From Cryptomeria japonica (Eukaryota > Streptophyta > Pinopsida > Cupressales > Cupressaceae): DNA of 64,000 nucleotides. The stretch lies in the NCBI RefSeq assembly GCF_030272615.1, contig NC_081405.1:315704041-315768040 (forward strand). The letters run 5' to 3'. Under the pieces are notes generated by a model. The model was not told the DNA's origin. It did not search any database and saw only the letters and a list, made by a program, of their open reading frames with translations. This document shows, in pieces, positions 23,290-35,820 of this stretch. The position numbers and the translations under genes were made by a program. How positions within the stretch are numbered: position 1 is the stretch's first letter; each line of letters starts with the position of its first letter.

Positions 23290-24978
23290 TTTGATTAAAA
23301 AAGAAGCATTAACTAAGGCGCCAACCCTTAACATAGTCAGAGACTAAAAAAAAGATAAAACTAACCAAGGGAGTAAACACCCCAACAAGAATGTCAGACC
23401 AAAAAACAAACTAGACCCAACTCAAGGAGGGGAAGAGACACCCAAGCCTTGAGAGGGAGAGGTTTGGACAAGGGGGGAGGACCTTACCTTCCGCCTATGA
23501 CGAACCACAGTCCAGGAAATACATTCATTAGGACCAAGAGAGAGATCAAGTGGAAGTGGTTCAATAGGGTTGTGATAAGAAGTAGTTGCAGAGTGTTGCT
23601 GTAGAACCACAATAGGAAGTTGTGAAACAACGACAAATTGCTACAAGGATGCAGAAATAGGCTGTCGAAGCAGAGCAACACTAGAAGTAGGCTCAATAGA
23701 AGTAGAACAAGGCTGTTGAACAACAATGAGAGGATTAGTAGAAAGTTCAGCAACAGTGAGAGGCTGTTCATCACAAGAGGAAACATCATCCTCACGAGAG
23801 GAACAAGTAGAATCCAACGCATTGACAGTCAAATGATCAATAGTGGCATATTTCCACCAAGTAGCAACACCCCTATGGCGAGGAAGAGAACAGTCTGAAG
23901 TAAGATGCCTCGTTGAGAAGGGTAGGCCCTCACAATCCAACAGCTAAGACCAAGGCCAATCCTCAACTATAAGAATAACATCATTGGGGAGAGGCGAGGA
24001 GATGTCGATGTCGATTAAAAAGAGAGCAAAGGTAGAGTGCCCCATAGAAGACGTGGCCTCATCCACCTTCAATAAATGACCAATGGAGTTGCCAATGGCC
24101 TTGTAGTAGGAGAGTTCCCAAAAATGGAGAGGGAGATTAGGAAGGCAGACCCATATTGGACACACATACAATGATTCAGTAAGGGGATTAAAAGAGGTTG
24201 GCCAGGGTTTGATAGATAGAGAGTGATCTCCCCAAGCCCACAACTTGTCCAAAACCAAGTTTTTATCCAAGGAACAAGTAAAGGATCCAATGAAAAAACC
24301 CTTCCCACAAGGAAAGAGCTCAATGCTGTGAGCAACCAAGGGTTTCCAAGAGTCACTCACCCAACGATGGAGGTCTGGAAGAGAGGGCCAAAGCCTAGAA
24401 AATCTACACACCAATGCATTACTTTAATAGAAGTGAATATTATCCACAACATCCTGGCCACAAACCACCGCAGGGGAGGATTTGGCACAGGGAAGGGGAC
24501 AAACCCCCTTAAATAGTAGTAGTTCTAGCCGCACGAGCATAACTTCTTCCACTAGTAAAAGGAGGAGGTCTGGGAGCATCCACACCCTTGCCAGAAAAAA
24601 GCAACAATCGCAGAACACCCAACAATGATGCCCTTATCAGTGGGATGAACCCCCACCCTAGAACCCATGGGAGGAGGGGGAAGGTTAGAGACAGCGAAAG
24701 CTGCACCAAGAGAGACATCGACCACAACCAAACCAGGAAGAACCGACATAGAGTAGGAGGGCGTGAGAAGGTCGCCAACAACCCCCACGCCAGGGAGGTG
24801 GGGGAGAATCTACAGATGAGGGCACATGAGTAGAAATGAACACCAACAAAGAAGAGGCCCACATGCCAAACTTGACACCAATAGCAGTAGCATCGTTCAT
24901 ATTCTGAGAAGCAGGAGAACCGTTGCAGGGGAGCGGGAGGGCTTCCATCTTTTTTATACAAACAAAAATGTTTTAACA
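23290..24978 (-). mobile_element. ORF1-only L1-type LINE (1689 bp)
   Basis: Bounded by the 23-bp target duplication. On the minus strand it begins with a very short leader (about 30 bases to the first ATG at 24948). It runs through an ORF1 region and ends in TTAATCAAAAA next to the target duplication. There is no endonuclease or reverse transcriptase ORF2: the 3' terminus follows about 200 bp after the end of the ORF1 homology. The element is thus a shortened derivative, comparable in layout to half-LINEs (HAL1) described in mammals. Whether it arose by one deletion or is a family is unknown. It interrupts element E. Confidence 0.8.
23480..24948 (-). pseudogene. LINE ORF1 remnant with DUF4283-like domain
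   Basis: The frame begins MEALPLPCNGSPASQN at 24948 but is soon broken by frameshifts. From 24414 down to 23944 an open stretch (156 codons) matches the plant DUF4283/LINE ORF1 pattern: KPWPTSFNPLTES, then CPIWVCLPNLPLHFW, then IGNSIGHLLKVDEAT, then DIDISSPLPNDVIL. After a TAG near 23943 the frame continues with CEGLPF, where a CCHC zinc knuckle normally follows. Here only parts of the knuckle survive. The downstream part has the basic WTVVRHRRKVRSS motif near 23500. ORF1 proteins bind LINE RNA; this one cannot be made intact. Confidence 0.75.
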
Positions 24979-25001
24979 AATAGAATATCAACCACTATGT
25001 T
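24979..25001. repeat. LINE target-site duplication, right copy
   Basis: Perfect 23-bp repeat of 23267-23289, flanking the 5' end of the minus-strand LINE. Confidence 0.93.
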
Positions 25002-25586
25002 GCTATTAAAAATATAAAAAAAATATAAGAGGATGATGATTAGAACATTGAAAAAAAAGAGGACAGAAAGGACAATAATAATAATGTAAAGAGAATAAAC
25101 AAAAAGAATGAATAAAATAAAGTACATAAAAATCGAGGTAAATTAGAAAAGACAAATAAACAACACTAATAAAACAAGATAAGAGGGAGGTGACAGAGAA
25201 CAAAAAGAACGAAAGAAAAATAAATAAAAAAAAAGAAGAAAGGAAGCAAACGAAGGATTAAAGGCAACAAACAAGAGAACACTAGGTAGAGAGTCTAAAG
25301 GGATGAAGTTTAAATAGGTTGCCAAGCAAGGCTAATGTGCCAACCTTCATTGCAGTTGAGATTGGTGGTATGGTTTCTTTATGATGATCGCCTTCTAGAG
25401 TTTGCGTTTGAATTTTTTTATTTTTTATAACTATAACTTGTGTTTTTAAGACAAATAGGGTGTTTGGTTTGGTAGGATTATTTTGCTAGTGCCAATTTGG
25501 AGATCATATCATGTCTAATATTTGCATTGTGTTCTTTGATTCTAGTGCTAATGGATCTCTTGGTTTAAATGTAATTTTTTTGTATG
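25002..25586. other. Non-coding inner part of element E
   Basis: Purine-rich on the plus strand to about 25300, then T-rich. The short minus-strand ORFs here are low-complexity Phe/Leu/Ser peptides without a domain. No transposase similarity is visible. Confidence 0.5.
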
Positions 25587-26210
25587 TTAATTGAATCTTG
25601 TTCAATGTAAATTTTATTTGTTAAATTATTTTCTCTCTCACATATATTAGCAGTTTTTATGCATGCTTCATTTTTTTTTTTCTTATGTCTTTGTTTGTTA
25701 GTGCCACTATTCTTGTTGTTTATTTGTATGATTGAATTGTGTTTTCTCCTAACTGTCAAGGTATATTTATTATTCAAAATATTTTTTTACATGGATTAAT
25801 TTATATTCTTTTTTATATCTAAGGGTTTGTTTTTAGGTTTTTAGTAACTAATTATTTAGACTTTATTATCAAAATAAATAATTTAGTCTTATTTATATAA
25901 TTAGTAGTGCCATCTTGGATGATTTTTTATTTTTAATCTTATTTTCAACCTTCTTTTCTTTTTCATTCTTGTTTTTGACTTATTTCTTTGTCTTCTTATT
26001 CTTCATTATTTTGTGTTTCTTGTTCTTTTATTTTCTTGAATATTTATTTATTATTTTTATATTTGGTAATTCATCTCCCTCTGTAACATCACTCTTTACA
26101 AAGATTTTTTTGCAGTCCTAATTCATTCTTCCTCTTTTTGATGATGGATCATTGAGTGTGATCCAAAATGTTGTTCTAAAAACACACAATTAAATCCTTT
26201 TTTTTACAAT
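25587..26210 (-). repeat. Right arm of long inverted repeat (element E)
   Basis: Reverse complement of 15674-16296 as described there. On this side the family motif continues outward a further 25 bp (CGGACCGTGGAAAACTCAT), resembling the CATGAAGTTTCCAC start at 22077. The right end may therefore be more complete than the left, which borders element D. No matching 8-10 bp target duplication was found at the outer ends. Confidence 0.8.
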
Positions 26211-28361
26211 AAGTCACGGACCGTGGAAAACTCATACTATCTAATGCACTTACCATTAGCTAAATTGGCATGTATATTATTACCTAAATCTAACCTAGTT
26301 TATATTGTGAATCAATAACTCACGACCCATTTTCACATTTTAAATTTGAGATAGTATGACATTATTGTAATAATGAGTTGGTTGATAAAAAATAATTTAT
26401 AAGATATGAAATTAAATAGTTTGTCTTAGGTCCAAACATAGGAATGCCAAATATTTATAGGGTGAGAGAAAACCTCTAAACTCTTAAAACAAGAACTAGA
26501 TATTAAACATGTTATATATGGACTTTAAAGTATTCTAAATAATTATTGAAGTGATAATAATTTAGTGTTCTTCTATTGAATAGGCTGCTTGTAAGATTTT
26601 GTGTATCAACTTTTATTTTATTGTACTTTGGTATTGGACTTGATCAACCCAATTACCTTTTACATGTGTTTTGTATAGGATTGAGATCCTTAGAATGATA
26701 TAATTATTCATTTTCTATTAGTCTACGACATTATGTTAAAATAATTTCTAGCTAGGTCAGATTTTGAAGTAGGGGTATCCAACAAAGGATCCAAAAACTT
26801 GCATCGAACTTTGATTTTGATATAGTTTGTAGCTAGTCCGAATATTTTGATTTAATTCTTTAATTTTGATGAAGTTTTGTTTTCTTCCTTACCTTTGAAT
26901 TTTTACTCAAAACAAAATGGCACAGTAAGGAAAGAAAATAAACTTGGATAGCATATACTTACCTCATTGCCATAGGAATGTGATGAGCACTTAAAAATGA
27001 CATTTTGAATCATAATTTATGCTTAAAAACTCTTGTGTATTTTGATGATTAATGTGCCTGGTAGCAGACTATATGCATGCATGCTTACTTCTTTTGCATT
27101 TATACTTTTCTAGTTAGAGGATATATATTAGAAATAGTATTTTGTGCTAAATGTATTACTTTTATGACTAATCAATGAAGAAACAACCGATATTCATGAA
27201 TTTTGCTATTATATCTTGTTCTATCTTTCTTGTATATGTTTTCAGATGTGTTGAAAGTCATTTCAAGACATGGAGTTATAAACTTCCTATCTTGCAACGT
27301 GGAATGCTTGGTCACTCTTCTGATCGCTCCTGCTAGTTGATACATCCATTCTCTCCAATTCTACTTTCATCGACTGTTTATGAAGTATCCAGTTTCATCT
27401 GAAGCGGTAAATTCATTGTAATAAAGAAATCAAATCTTCTGTAGTTTAAGTTTGTAGCTGTTATTCATCTAGGTGGGTAACATTGCATTTGAATTTGAAT
27501 AAGGATGTGTATATATATCCCATGGTTTTCATTAGAAAGTATTTAGTTAGGCAATCTGTAATTTAGTCATCAGTTTTAGAGTCTCATTTCTTTGTAATTT
27601 TTGAAAACTTGTTTTACTCCATTCTAGAATTCGATTGCAATGCAAATTTGAAGTTGATTTCAAATCTCGATGTTCGTGAATCCCACTAGAGGAAGAGCAG
27701 GGCCCGCTCAAGCAAAGGGAGGTGATCCTAAGTTGGTTCTTTGCTTTTATTTAGATATTGCATGTTTGTTTTAGTTATATTCTTTTTTGTAAGTTCATGT
27801 TAATTCCAAAAGTTAAAAATCAACTGCAATTTGTAGCTTTCATTCATAGATTTTAAGTAGTTCTTAGAGATAGATTAATTTGCTCATGAATGTTCAGATT
27901 CATGTTTTACTTAGATTAGTTCGAATTCATCAATCGTTGCATTCTAGTTTTTGCTTTTATTAAAGTAGACAACGATGATGATTAAAGTAGTGATCAGACA
28001 AAAGCTTTGTTAAACTTGTTCATGGAATTTACTTTACTTTAAATGTTTTGTAGAATAAAATTCTGAGTTTTTGCAAACATAAAATAGATTTCATTTCTCA
28101 ACAAATAGAATAGAATTTGAATTTGTGTTGTAGTTTAAATATAGTCTTAGTCTTAGCTAGATGATTCTATGAATTAGTTTTAATCAAGTCTTGTTTATAT
28201 TGCACTAAAAGAACTAGAGTCTTTCTTAGAGTAGATTTAGTACCTTAAGTTTTGGTTCTGTTAGTAAAGAGAAGTGTCATTAGCATAGGATTTAGTTAGA
28301 AGTGACTCTGAGAGCTCCTGGCGGAGCATGAGTGAAGCATAAGTCACTATTCTTAGTGCAA
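26211..28361. other. Intergenic AT-rich sequence with element B fragments
   Basis: About 26590-26680 matches element B interior (shared TATTGGACTTGATCAACCCAA, compare 20238), so part of this stretch is an old B copy. The remainder shows no ORF above 65 codons. A short ATG-led frame at 27670 (MFVNPTRGRAGPAQAKG) followed by GGTGATC could be mistaken for a first exon but lacks support. Nothing else recognised. Confidence 0.5.
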
Positions 28362-28381
28362 CCCCCCCCCCCCCCCCCCCC
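28362..28381 (+). repeat. Poly(C) tract, 20 bp
   Basis: Twenty consecutive C residues, by far the longest homopolymer of G or C in the window. The exact length may be affected by sequencing or assembly error. Confidence 0.85.
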
Positions 28382-28602
28382 AACTTAAACACATCCTTAT
28401 CACATATAGCTCTAAGACACACTCAGTTTGATAATGAGAAATTAAATGATGCGAATTGTGATGTCAACGACCTCACCCATCAGAATGTGAAGAGCATGGC
28501 CTTTACAATAATAAATAAAAGAAGATTAACAAATATTGAAACAAGGAATGGATGAAAAAATATAAATTTTCATCTTTGAAGGGGCACTAGCAACTTCATA
28601 GG

Positions 28603-29139
28603 CACTATAATTCAAACAAACTGAAAAAAGAATGAAAATAGGAAAGGGTGTGGAGAATAGAGGGAGGTACAACATAAATTTAGGAAAATTAGAAGGCCGT
28701 GTAGGGAAGGAAGATAATAGAATGTGTTGTTACGCTGGAGATATGAGTTGAGCAACAAGATTTGAAGAGAAAATAAGAAGCATTGTAGGATTTGGAGTAG
28801 CTGCTTGTAGGTGCATAATGAGAGGAATAAGAAAGTTTGGCACATTGTGCGGGTTTTTGTGTTTGAAGTATAGTTTTATGTTTTGGTCTTCACTTTGCTA
28901 TTGCTAGAATTAAGAAACATAGAAGAAGCCTATTCGTTGATTAAGGGAGTTTTATTTTCCAGACTTGGTTTTGTGCTTTTGATTATAGATGTAATAGATT
29001 TTGGAATCAAGTTTTTAGTTTGTAAATTGAATGGAGCACTGTGAATTGAATTAAAAATATAGTTATTCTCTTTGTTAATATTTTATTTACATAGTTAAAA
29101 ATTGAGAAAATTTGATAAATTCGCTTGATTTGAATTACA
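28603..29139 (+). mobile_element. Ty3/Gypsy element 5' LTR (537 bp)
   Basis: Aligns with the 3' LTR at 39797-40331; shared stretches include GAATGAAAATAGGAAAGGGTG and GATTAAGGGAGTTTT. The first two bases are CA where the 3' LTR has TG, both transitions of the type produced by cytosine methylation. It ends TTGAATTACA. Immediately upstream, 28573-28601 resembles the pol end that precedes the 3' LTR (CTTTGAAGGGG...CTTCATAG), hinting at a former tandem element arrangement. Confidence 0.8.
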
Positions 29140-29144
29140 TTGTT

Positions 29145-29156
29145 TTGTATTAGAGG
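29145..29156 (+). other. Degraded primer binding site of the Gypsy element
   Basis: TTGTATTAGAGG occupies the position of TGGTATCAGAGC just after the LTR end, with three mismatches. Context makes it a decayed initiator-Met tRNA site. Confidence 0.6.
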
Positions 29157-29157
29157 T

Positions 29158-29658
29158 AGTTGGGACAATGTTGAGAAGAAAGCTAACAACTATAGAAGAA
29201 GGATTAACATGGTCTATAGAGGAAATGTCCGTAGAGGTAGAGGACCCAAAGGCATGGATCTTGAAACTGTAGAGGCAATAAGAGGTACTATAGAAGTGAT
29301 AAGAGTTATCACTGCATCATTGGATGTAATGGAGATGGCTCAAAGAAGGGGAGTTCGCATAAAGGACACACTTTACGATGAAGAGAAAACTATTTAAGGA
29401 GGTGGTGAAGCAAATCAACTAGGACTCAACCAAGGAAAGGAATGATTTATAAGAGCCTTAATGAGGATTAATTCTAGACCCCAATTTAATCCTCTAGATT
29501 ACTAAGGAGGTTAGACCATAAAGGAGCTACTGGATTGGATCTCCAAAATGGAGAAATACTTTGAGTATGATAATACTGAAGAAGATCATAAAGTTAGATA
29601 TGCATGTATAAAATTGAGGGGTCATGTGTCCCTATGATGGGATCATCTACAATAGAAA
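29158..29658 (+). pseudogene. Gypsy gag, part 1
   Basis: Contains an Arg-rich N-terminal region (VRRGRGPKGMD), then SLDVMEMAQRRG. After stops comes a retrotransposon Gag core (LLDWISKMEKYFEYDN, then HKVRYACIKLRGH). Several stops and frameshifts occur (for example TAA near 29395 and TGA near 29636). Gag would form the virus-like particle. It is cut at 29663 by a solo LTR and resumes at 31038. Confidence 0.75.
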
Positions 29659-29663
29659 AAACA

Positions 29664-31032
29664 TGTTGAACCTAAGGAAATACTGAGAGGGGGGGTGAAT
29701 TAGTTCTAAACTTCAAAATAGATAAATTATAAACAACATTCAACAATTCAACAATAATACTCAAAAACACATTAACCATCAACACAAGAAAACCAGATTT
29801 ACGTGGAAAACCTAAATAGGGAAAAATCACGATAAGAATCTAACTCACAATATGAATATGAATGATTACAACATTTTAGGCTCACTGCCAAGGATCAACA
29901 AAACTGGAAGGACTTGCAAGCTAAGGCACACTATCTTAGGGAAAGATACATGGACTTGCACAATTGAGGCATAATGTTTCAGGACAAGGTACAAAATACT
30001 ACTAAAGGACCCACTGTCTTTCAACAAGAGAAAAAATAGCAGAACTAATATGAGAAGGATCTCTTGAACATGAAATTATCGTTAAACATTAGGATCAACT
30101 GACCAATATCATGGCAAACATCTTTGAATTTTTTCACAGTCTCTACACACTATCTTTCTGAATATATCTTCTTCAAAGCTCTTCACAAATATACTTTCAC
30201 ACATTCACATACTCAATTTTGCTTGCATATAATTTGCACACTTCTCACCAATTCACACACATTCCACACACAAATCGTACAACCTCATTCCTTAAATAAA
30301 AGATAGATCATAAAAAAATTATTTAAGGATTGATCATAATTGAAACAAGAAATATTGCTTAAAATAAGCCACCCAGACCAAAAATACTCAAAGCAGTCCA
30401 CTCCAGGAGAAAGAGGGGACCCAAATACATTATAACACATCCTTCCAATATGAATCCAATGACCCACACACACTAACTCATCCTGCAAAGTCACCATCAA
30501 ACGTAATGTGTAGATAGGCAATATAACTCATCAAATAGTTGACCAAAAGAAATCTTCCGATGTATATTATGCCATGCAGATCTCCACAAACCATGGTGAG
30601 ACCCATAATAGTTCTCTTACCCATTCTCCATCGATATCTAGACCAAACAACATGATCCAGTCAAGCTAGCACACTCAAACACATCGAACTATAACACAAC
30701 TAAATATCCCAAACACAAATCAACATAGTTGTCTTGTAGAACAAAGAATCCACCAGAGAAGCACATTGAGAATACTATTTGATCCATAAGATCACATCCA
30801 ATAAATCACAACACAAACTGAAACATATTGGGAGGCCACCAAAGACTTTATGGACCATTTTAACAGTCACTCTTACTCCTAGAAAAAAAACACCACAACC
30901 AACGCTAAAAATATTAAACTTAATCTGCAACTCAAACTCAACCGCAACAACTAGGAGCATATCCAAACCAAAATCCATCTAGACAACCAAGTTTGACATC
31001 AATGAAAACCATACAAACTCATATTTCCAACA
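29664..31032 (-). mobile_element. Solo LTR (1369 bp) inserted in Gypsy gag
   Basis: Starts TGTTGAACC and ends TTTCCAACA with TG/CA termini, flanked by AAACA (29659-29663) and AGACA (31033-31037), a 5-bp duplication with one mismatch. Gag coding resumes immediately on the right. On the minus strand the terminal sequence contains CACCCCCCCTCTCAG close to the 3' end. The same signature is seen in the Copia-like LTRs at 44490 and 61100, so it is a minus-strand Copia-type solo LTR. No internal domain is present. Confidence 0.78.
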
Positions 31033-31037
31033 AGACA

Positions 31038-31254
31038 ACAGAAAGGAAAGGATAAAATTAAATCATGAGATCGAATGGTAACTAAGATAAAAGATTTTTC
31101 TCTAGCAATTTATCTCATAAATCTATTAAAAAAACTTCAAAATTTGAAACAAAAAGAATCTAGTATTGAAAAGTATATTGAAAGATTGTATGATTTAAGA
31201 ATAAGAGTTGGTCATGCAAAGGATGATGGTGAACAAATCTCCAGGTATTTGAAT
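31038..31254 (+). pseudogene. Gypsy gag, part 2
   Basis: Continuation of the Gag core after the first solo LTR: KIKSWDRMVTKIKDFSLA, then LKKLQNLKQKESSIEKYIE, then GHAKDDGEQISRYLN. It stops at 31254, where the next insertion begins, and resumes with the next codons at 35821. The ATG at 31075 is internal and not a start. Confidence 0.8.
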
Positions 31255-32979
31255 TGTCACGCCTTGTCATGAGGCCCAGAGGACATAACAACCAAGAACA
31301 TGAAAATGCAAGATTTTTTTTTCCACTTAATAAATGTATACAATGCTAAAAATACAGTTAATAAAATTACATAATAAATCAATTAACAAATGTCCTTGAG
31401 GCCCCATAACGATGCTACACAAGGTTATACATTAACTCAAATAAATAAAAGGAATTGTTATGAATTTCATTACAAAAAAGTACATGGATATAAGATTCTC
31501 ATTACAATGCTCGATAATTTACATAAGAATGATATATACAAAATGATAGATCCACAATATACAAATATCCAAAGGTCCCATGTAGGGAAGTGTACATAAA
31601 TTTGGTACATCAATGATAGTCTTCAAATCTTCACCAAGCTAACACGAACATGTAGCTGAAAGGGCCAAACCCAATGGGTGCAAAAATCACTCCACCCAAC
31701 CATGTGGCACCAAAATAGGTCGACCCCCTGTGCTAGGAGGTACCAGTTAGACCCACTAGGTGGAAACAAGAGTACCAACATGACTCACTGAAAAAACAAC
31801 ATATCCATACTATCAAGGAAACAATTAAACTTAACATGCGAGAGGCTCACAAGAGAAAATCATAGAAGCACATGAATAAAAACAACACACCGGAGGCTCA
31901 AACATGTTAAAAAAGGCAACAAGCATGAGAAAACAACCACTTCCAGAAACTCAACAATACACAAAAGGAAGAGATACGAGTTACCACTAGGTTGCAAGGG
32001 AAGAGTGTCATCACTAGAATGCCATGGGTTACCCTGGTAGATCTTCACTAGGTCCAGACTCCCATCCTGGGTTACCCTGGTGACCTCTCCCAACCCCCAC
32101 CCCCCATACATTCACTAGTGGACCACACCAACCTTTCAAGGAGACAAGATTAGTGGAAGCCATTCCAGGCCCTTCTCAACCTACCCTCAAACTTGTACGA
32201 GTGTTTGTGGGTAAGGAGGCATCAGAAAATTATCTTAATTAGTGTGATCTAACTACCACCCAAGTTTATTAGTTAGGTTATCATTGTTTACCAAACTTGT
32301 ATTGGGTTACCTTGGCGACCACTTTGGGTTTCAACCCCCAATAGAAGCCATTCTCCCTACTTGCACCTAGGATTCACAATAAGCTCAAGGTCATGATATC
32401 TAAGGCGACAAGACTCCATCCATAGCACGACTTAATCCACATTCTAGAAAAGATCTCAAAACCAAAAATAAACAGTACATCAAAGTGAACAAAGAAGACT
32501 CAGCTATCAGGGTAGCCTAGCAAGGCGCTAATCTTCTACATACAAGGACAAGGAGTAAACTTGTGCTAAAGGAATCTAACACTGACCAAGCCTTAGGAGG
32601 TTAACACAATTCAAAACAATATGATTGAATATTTGATTACAACGAACAATGCAGACTATTACCATGGTCTCAAACAAGAGAAATTAAGCTATAAAATTAA
32701 GGACTACAAATAGAACGCCTAAAACTAATTAGCAATATATTTATAAAATTCATTAAAATTCCTTGATTCACAATTACACATTAACACTCACTTTAGTATG
32801 ATTAAATCTTTATAATATCTAAGTGCATCATTACCAATTTTCCTTTTCAAGTCTAAATCAATAACAATAAATTAAAGCCCAAAAACCAATCCATACATTT
32901 ATTTCTACAATCGTATTATGACATTAAATACAACTTTAGATATCCACTTAATTTCAATATGGTATCATAATTGAAAAAC

Positions 32980-32981
<2 letters not shown>

Positions 32982-33057
<76 letters not shown>
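32982..33057. repeat. (AC)38 microsatellite
   Basis: A pure 76-bp dinucleotide run. Long ORFs predicted through it are artefacts. Confidence 0.97.
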
Positions 33058-33062
<5 letters not shown>

Positions 33063-33128
33063 CAAACACTATAATTTTGTCATCTGCCATAATCCCTATG
33101 TTAGAAATCTTAGTTATAAAATAAAATT

Positions 33129-33670
<542 letters not shown>

Positions 33671-33754
33671 ATAATCGAAAGAATCGAAATGAATATTGGA
33701 TTGTGCATTGGTTTATACTGCAAGTTACAGAGACTATGACTGCCATGAAAAGGA

Positions 33755-33875
33755 AATGTCGGGGTTGTGGGAAGAGCCCTCACCTCACGCAGTGGGGAGG
33801 GCTTCCCCATAGCCTTGGGTCTTCCCATGGCTAAGGGTAGAGCCCACCCACTGCGTGGGTGGCTCCCCATCATAT
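33755..33875. repeat. GC-rich inverted-repeat block in the large solo LTR
   Basis: About 120 bp of GC-rich sequence with short repeated and inverted motifs such as CACGCAGTGGGGAGGGCTTCC and complementary CCCACTGCGTGGGTGG (the CACGCAGTGGG/CCCACTGCGTG pair can form a stem). It resembles in style the GC-rich palindromic block of the LARD LTR, although the sequences differ. Confidence 0.6.
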
Positions 33876-35194
33876 CGGCTACACAGTCAATGCCATGAAA
33901 TCATACGAAAAACCCAAAAATTAAGCAATTACCACGCGATAAAATATGATATCGAAATGTATGCATAATCGACCCCCAAAATGCAAGAGGGTATATATAT
34001 ATATATAACTGTAAAAATAATTCAGGAAACAAAGACATTAAATATATAGATTGAAATCACAATTTATTCTTGAGAACAATTCATGTATTCAATTTCACAA
34101 ATATAGAATCACAGAATGCGTAAAGTCAATTTGATTTCCCCCCCCTCCCCCCGCCTTTTTTTTTTCTCGAATACCATTTTTGATCTGGAATAAAATAACA
34201 ATAACTATAAAACCCAAATTTTCCCTTGATCAGACATAACCATACATTCTTGATTTGATAAAAAGAGAACAGTCAACTGAATTTTAACAAAATAACACAA
34301 AATTATAACATGCACAAAATAAAGGACCAGAATCCTACCTTACTCGCTACCAGAAGATTAATATATAGGACGAAGCTGGAAATTTTCAGAGTTTTACCAC
34401 ACGATACCAATATCCACAAGAGCTTCAACAATCCTCCACACAAAATTTAGAGCAAAACCCCCAATAAATTTTATAAACAAATTCCCCAAAACCAAGAACA
34501 AATTTGCAGGAAGTTTCACGGTAGAGCTTCTTGCTTCTTCCAAAAAGCAAGAGGCCAAAATAATATAATCTTGAAAAGTAACTCTCGACATGCAATATTC
34601 CATCATTAATTTCATTAAATTATTTGTAACTCCCACACACACATGCAAATTACTTATAAAGATAAATAATAAATATTTTCTTTTTAGATTTAATATTAAA
34701 AAAAATAAAATAAGTGGTAATATTATTAGTGGAATATTTAATTAAATATTTATAACCAATCGAAAAATGATGAATTATTACTTAACTAACATTAAATAAT
34801 TATTTGATATATATATATATAATTTCCCTAATAAATTCTCTTTTCAACATAAACAATTGATTTGAATATTTTAAAGCCTTAAATATCACAATCACAATTT
34901 ATTAATTAATTAAACAATCATATTCAAAATACTAAGAGAGAGATAAAATACCAAACATTCCATAAGAACTATTATGCTATAAACATGAATGACAAATCAC
35001 ATCAACTCAAAACATGGTAAACTAATAGAGGGTGACAACTGACAAGGCCTGATGAACAAGGAACTAGGGTGCCTAGCGGGGTCTGACTGATATCTCCTTG
35101 TCCACTTTACCATTGGGTTGGAGAGCACGCCCAGGCCTGGAAATTCAGGAGGAGTCGATGCTCAGTACCTGCAGTTGCATAAACAAACTATCTA

Positions 35195-35246
<52 letters not shown>
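35195..35246. repeat. (GT)n(AT)n microsatellite
   Basis: A pure TA run of about 45 bp preceded by a short GT run. Confidence 0.95.
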
Positions 35247-35249
<3 letters not shown>

Positions 35250-35820
35250 CCACAAAATATCATACCATGAGTAGGGAATGGAAGCAACGTAGCTTGTCCG
35301 TAGAGAGCAGTGCGGTACTTTCCCCCCTCACCCAAGGACATCAAACATGGAAACAATGCACATTAAGTCAGTATACATCGATAAATATATAGATTGACTA
35401 ATCCAATAATGAAATATCATATAGGAACAACATCTAATAATCACATCATAAACTACAACATATGTTTCTATCAAAGAAAATACCATTCAATTAATGATCA
35501 CAACCACATAATCACATCAAAGATCATAAGGAATGCGAAATCAAATAGTTATACATCTAAGATCATCAAGATAGAATTCTATTATCACCAAAATATCCCA
35601 TCAATAATCATGTAACATACACACAGAGCGAAGAAATATCAAATAGCACCATTATTCTAACTGCCCACATAACATGAAACATCATAGTCATATATAAATC
35701 CAGGAAACATAAGAAACAATCACACTCCAAACCAAAATTGACCAACACCAAAATCAGGGTCGAACCACACAGTACACAAATCACAGAGTCTGACAACCCA
35801 AAAGAGGGAGGGGCACTACA

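Noticed and set aside
23944-24414. Host gene encoding a DUF4283 protein
   Set aside because: It lies inside a 23-bp target-duplicated LINE insertion, has frameshifts and an early stop, and follows LINE ORF1 layout.
27250-27340. Terminal exon after a TTTTCAG acceptor (frame ending ...APAS stop)
   Set aside because: Two overlapping frames look equally plausible, no upstream exons could be linked, and no family resemblance was found.
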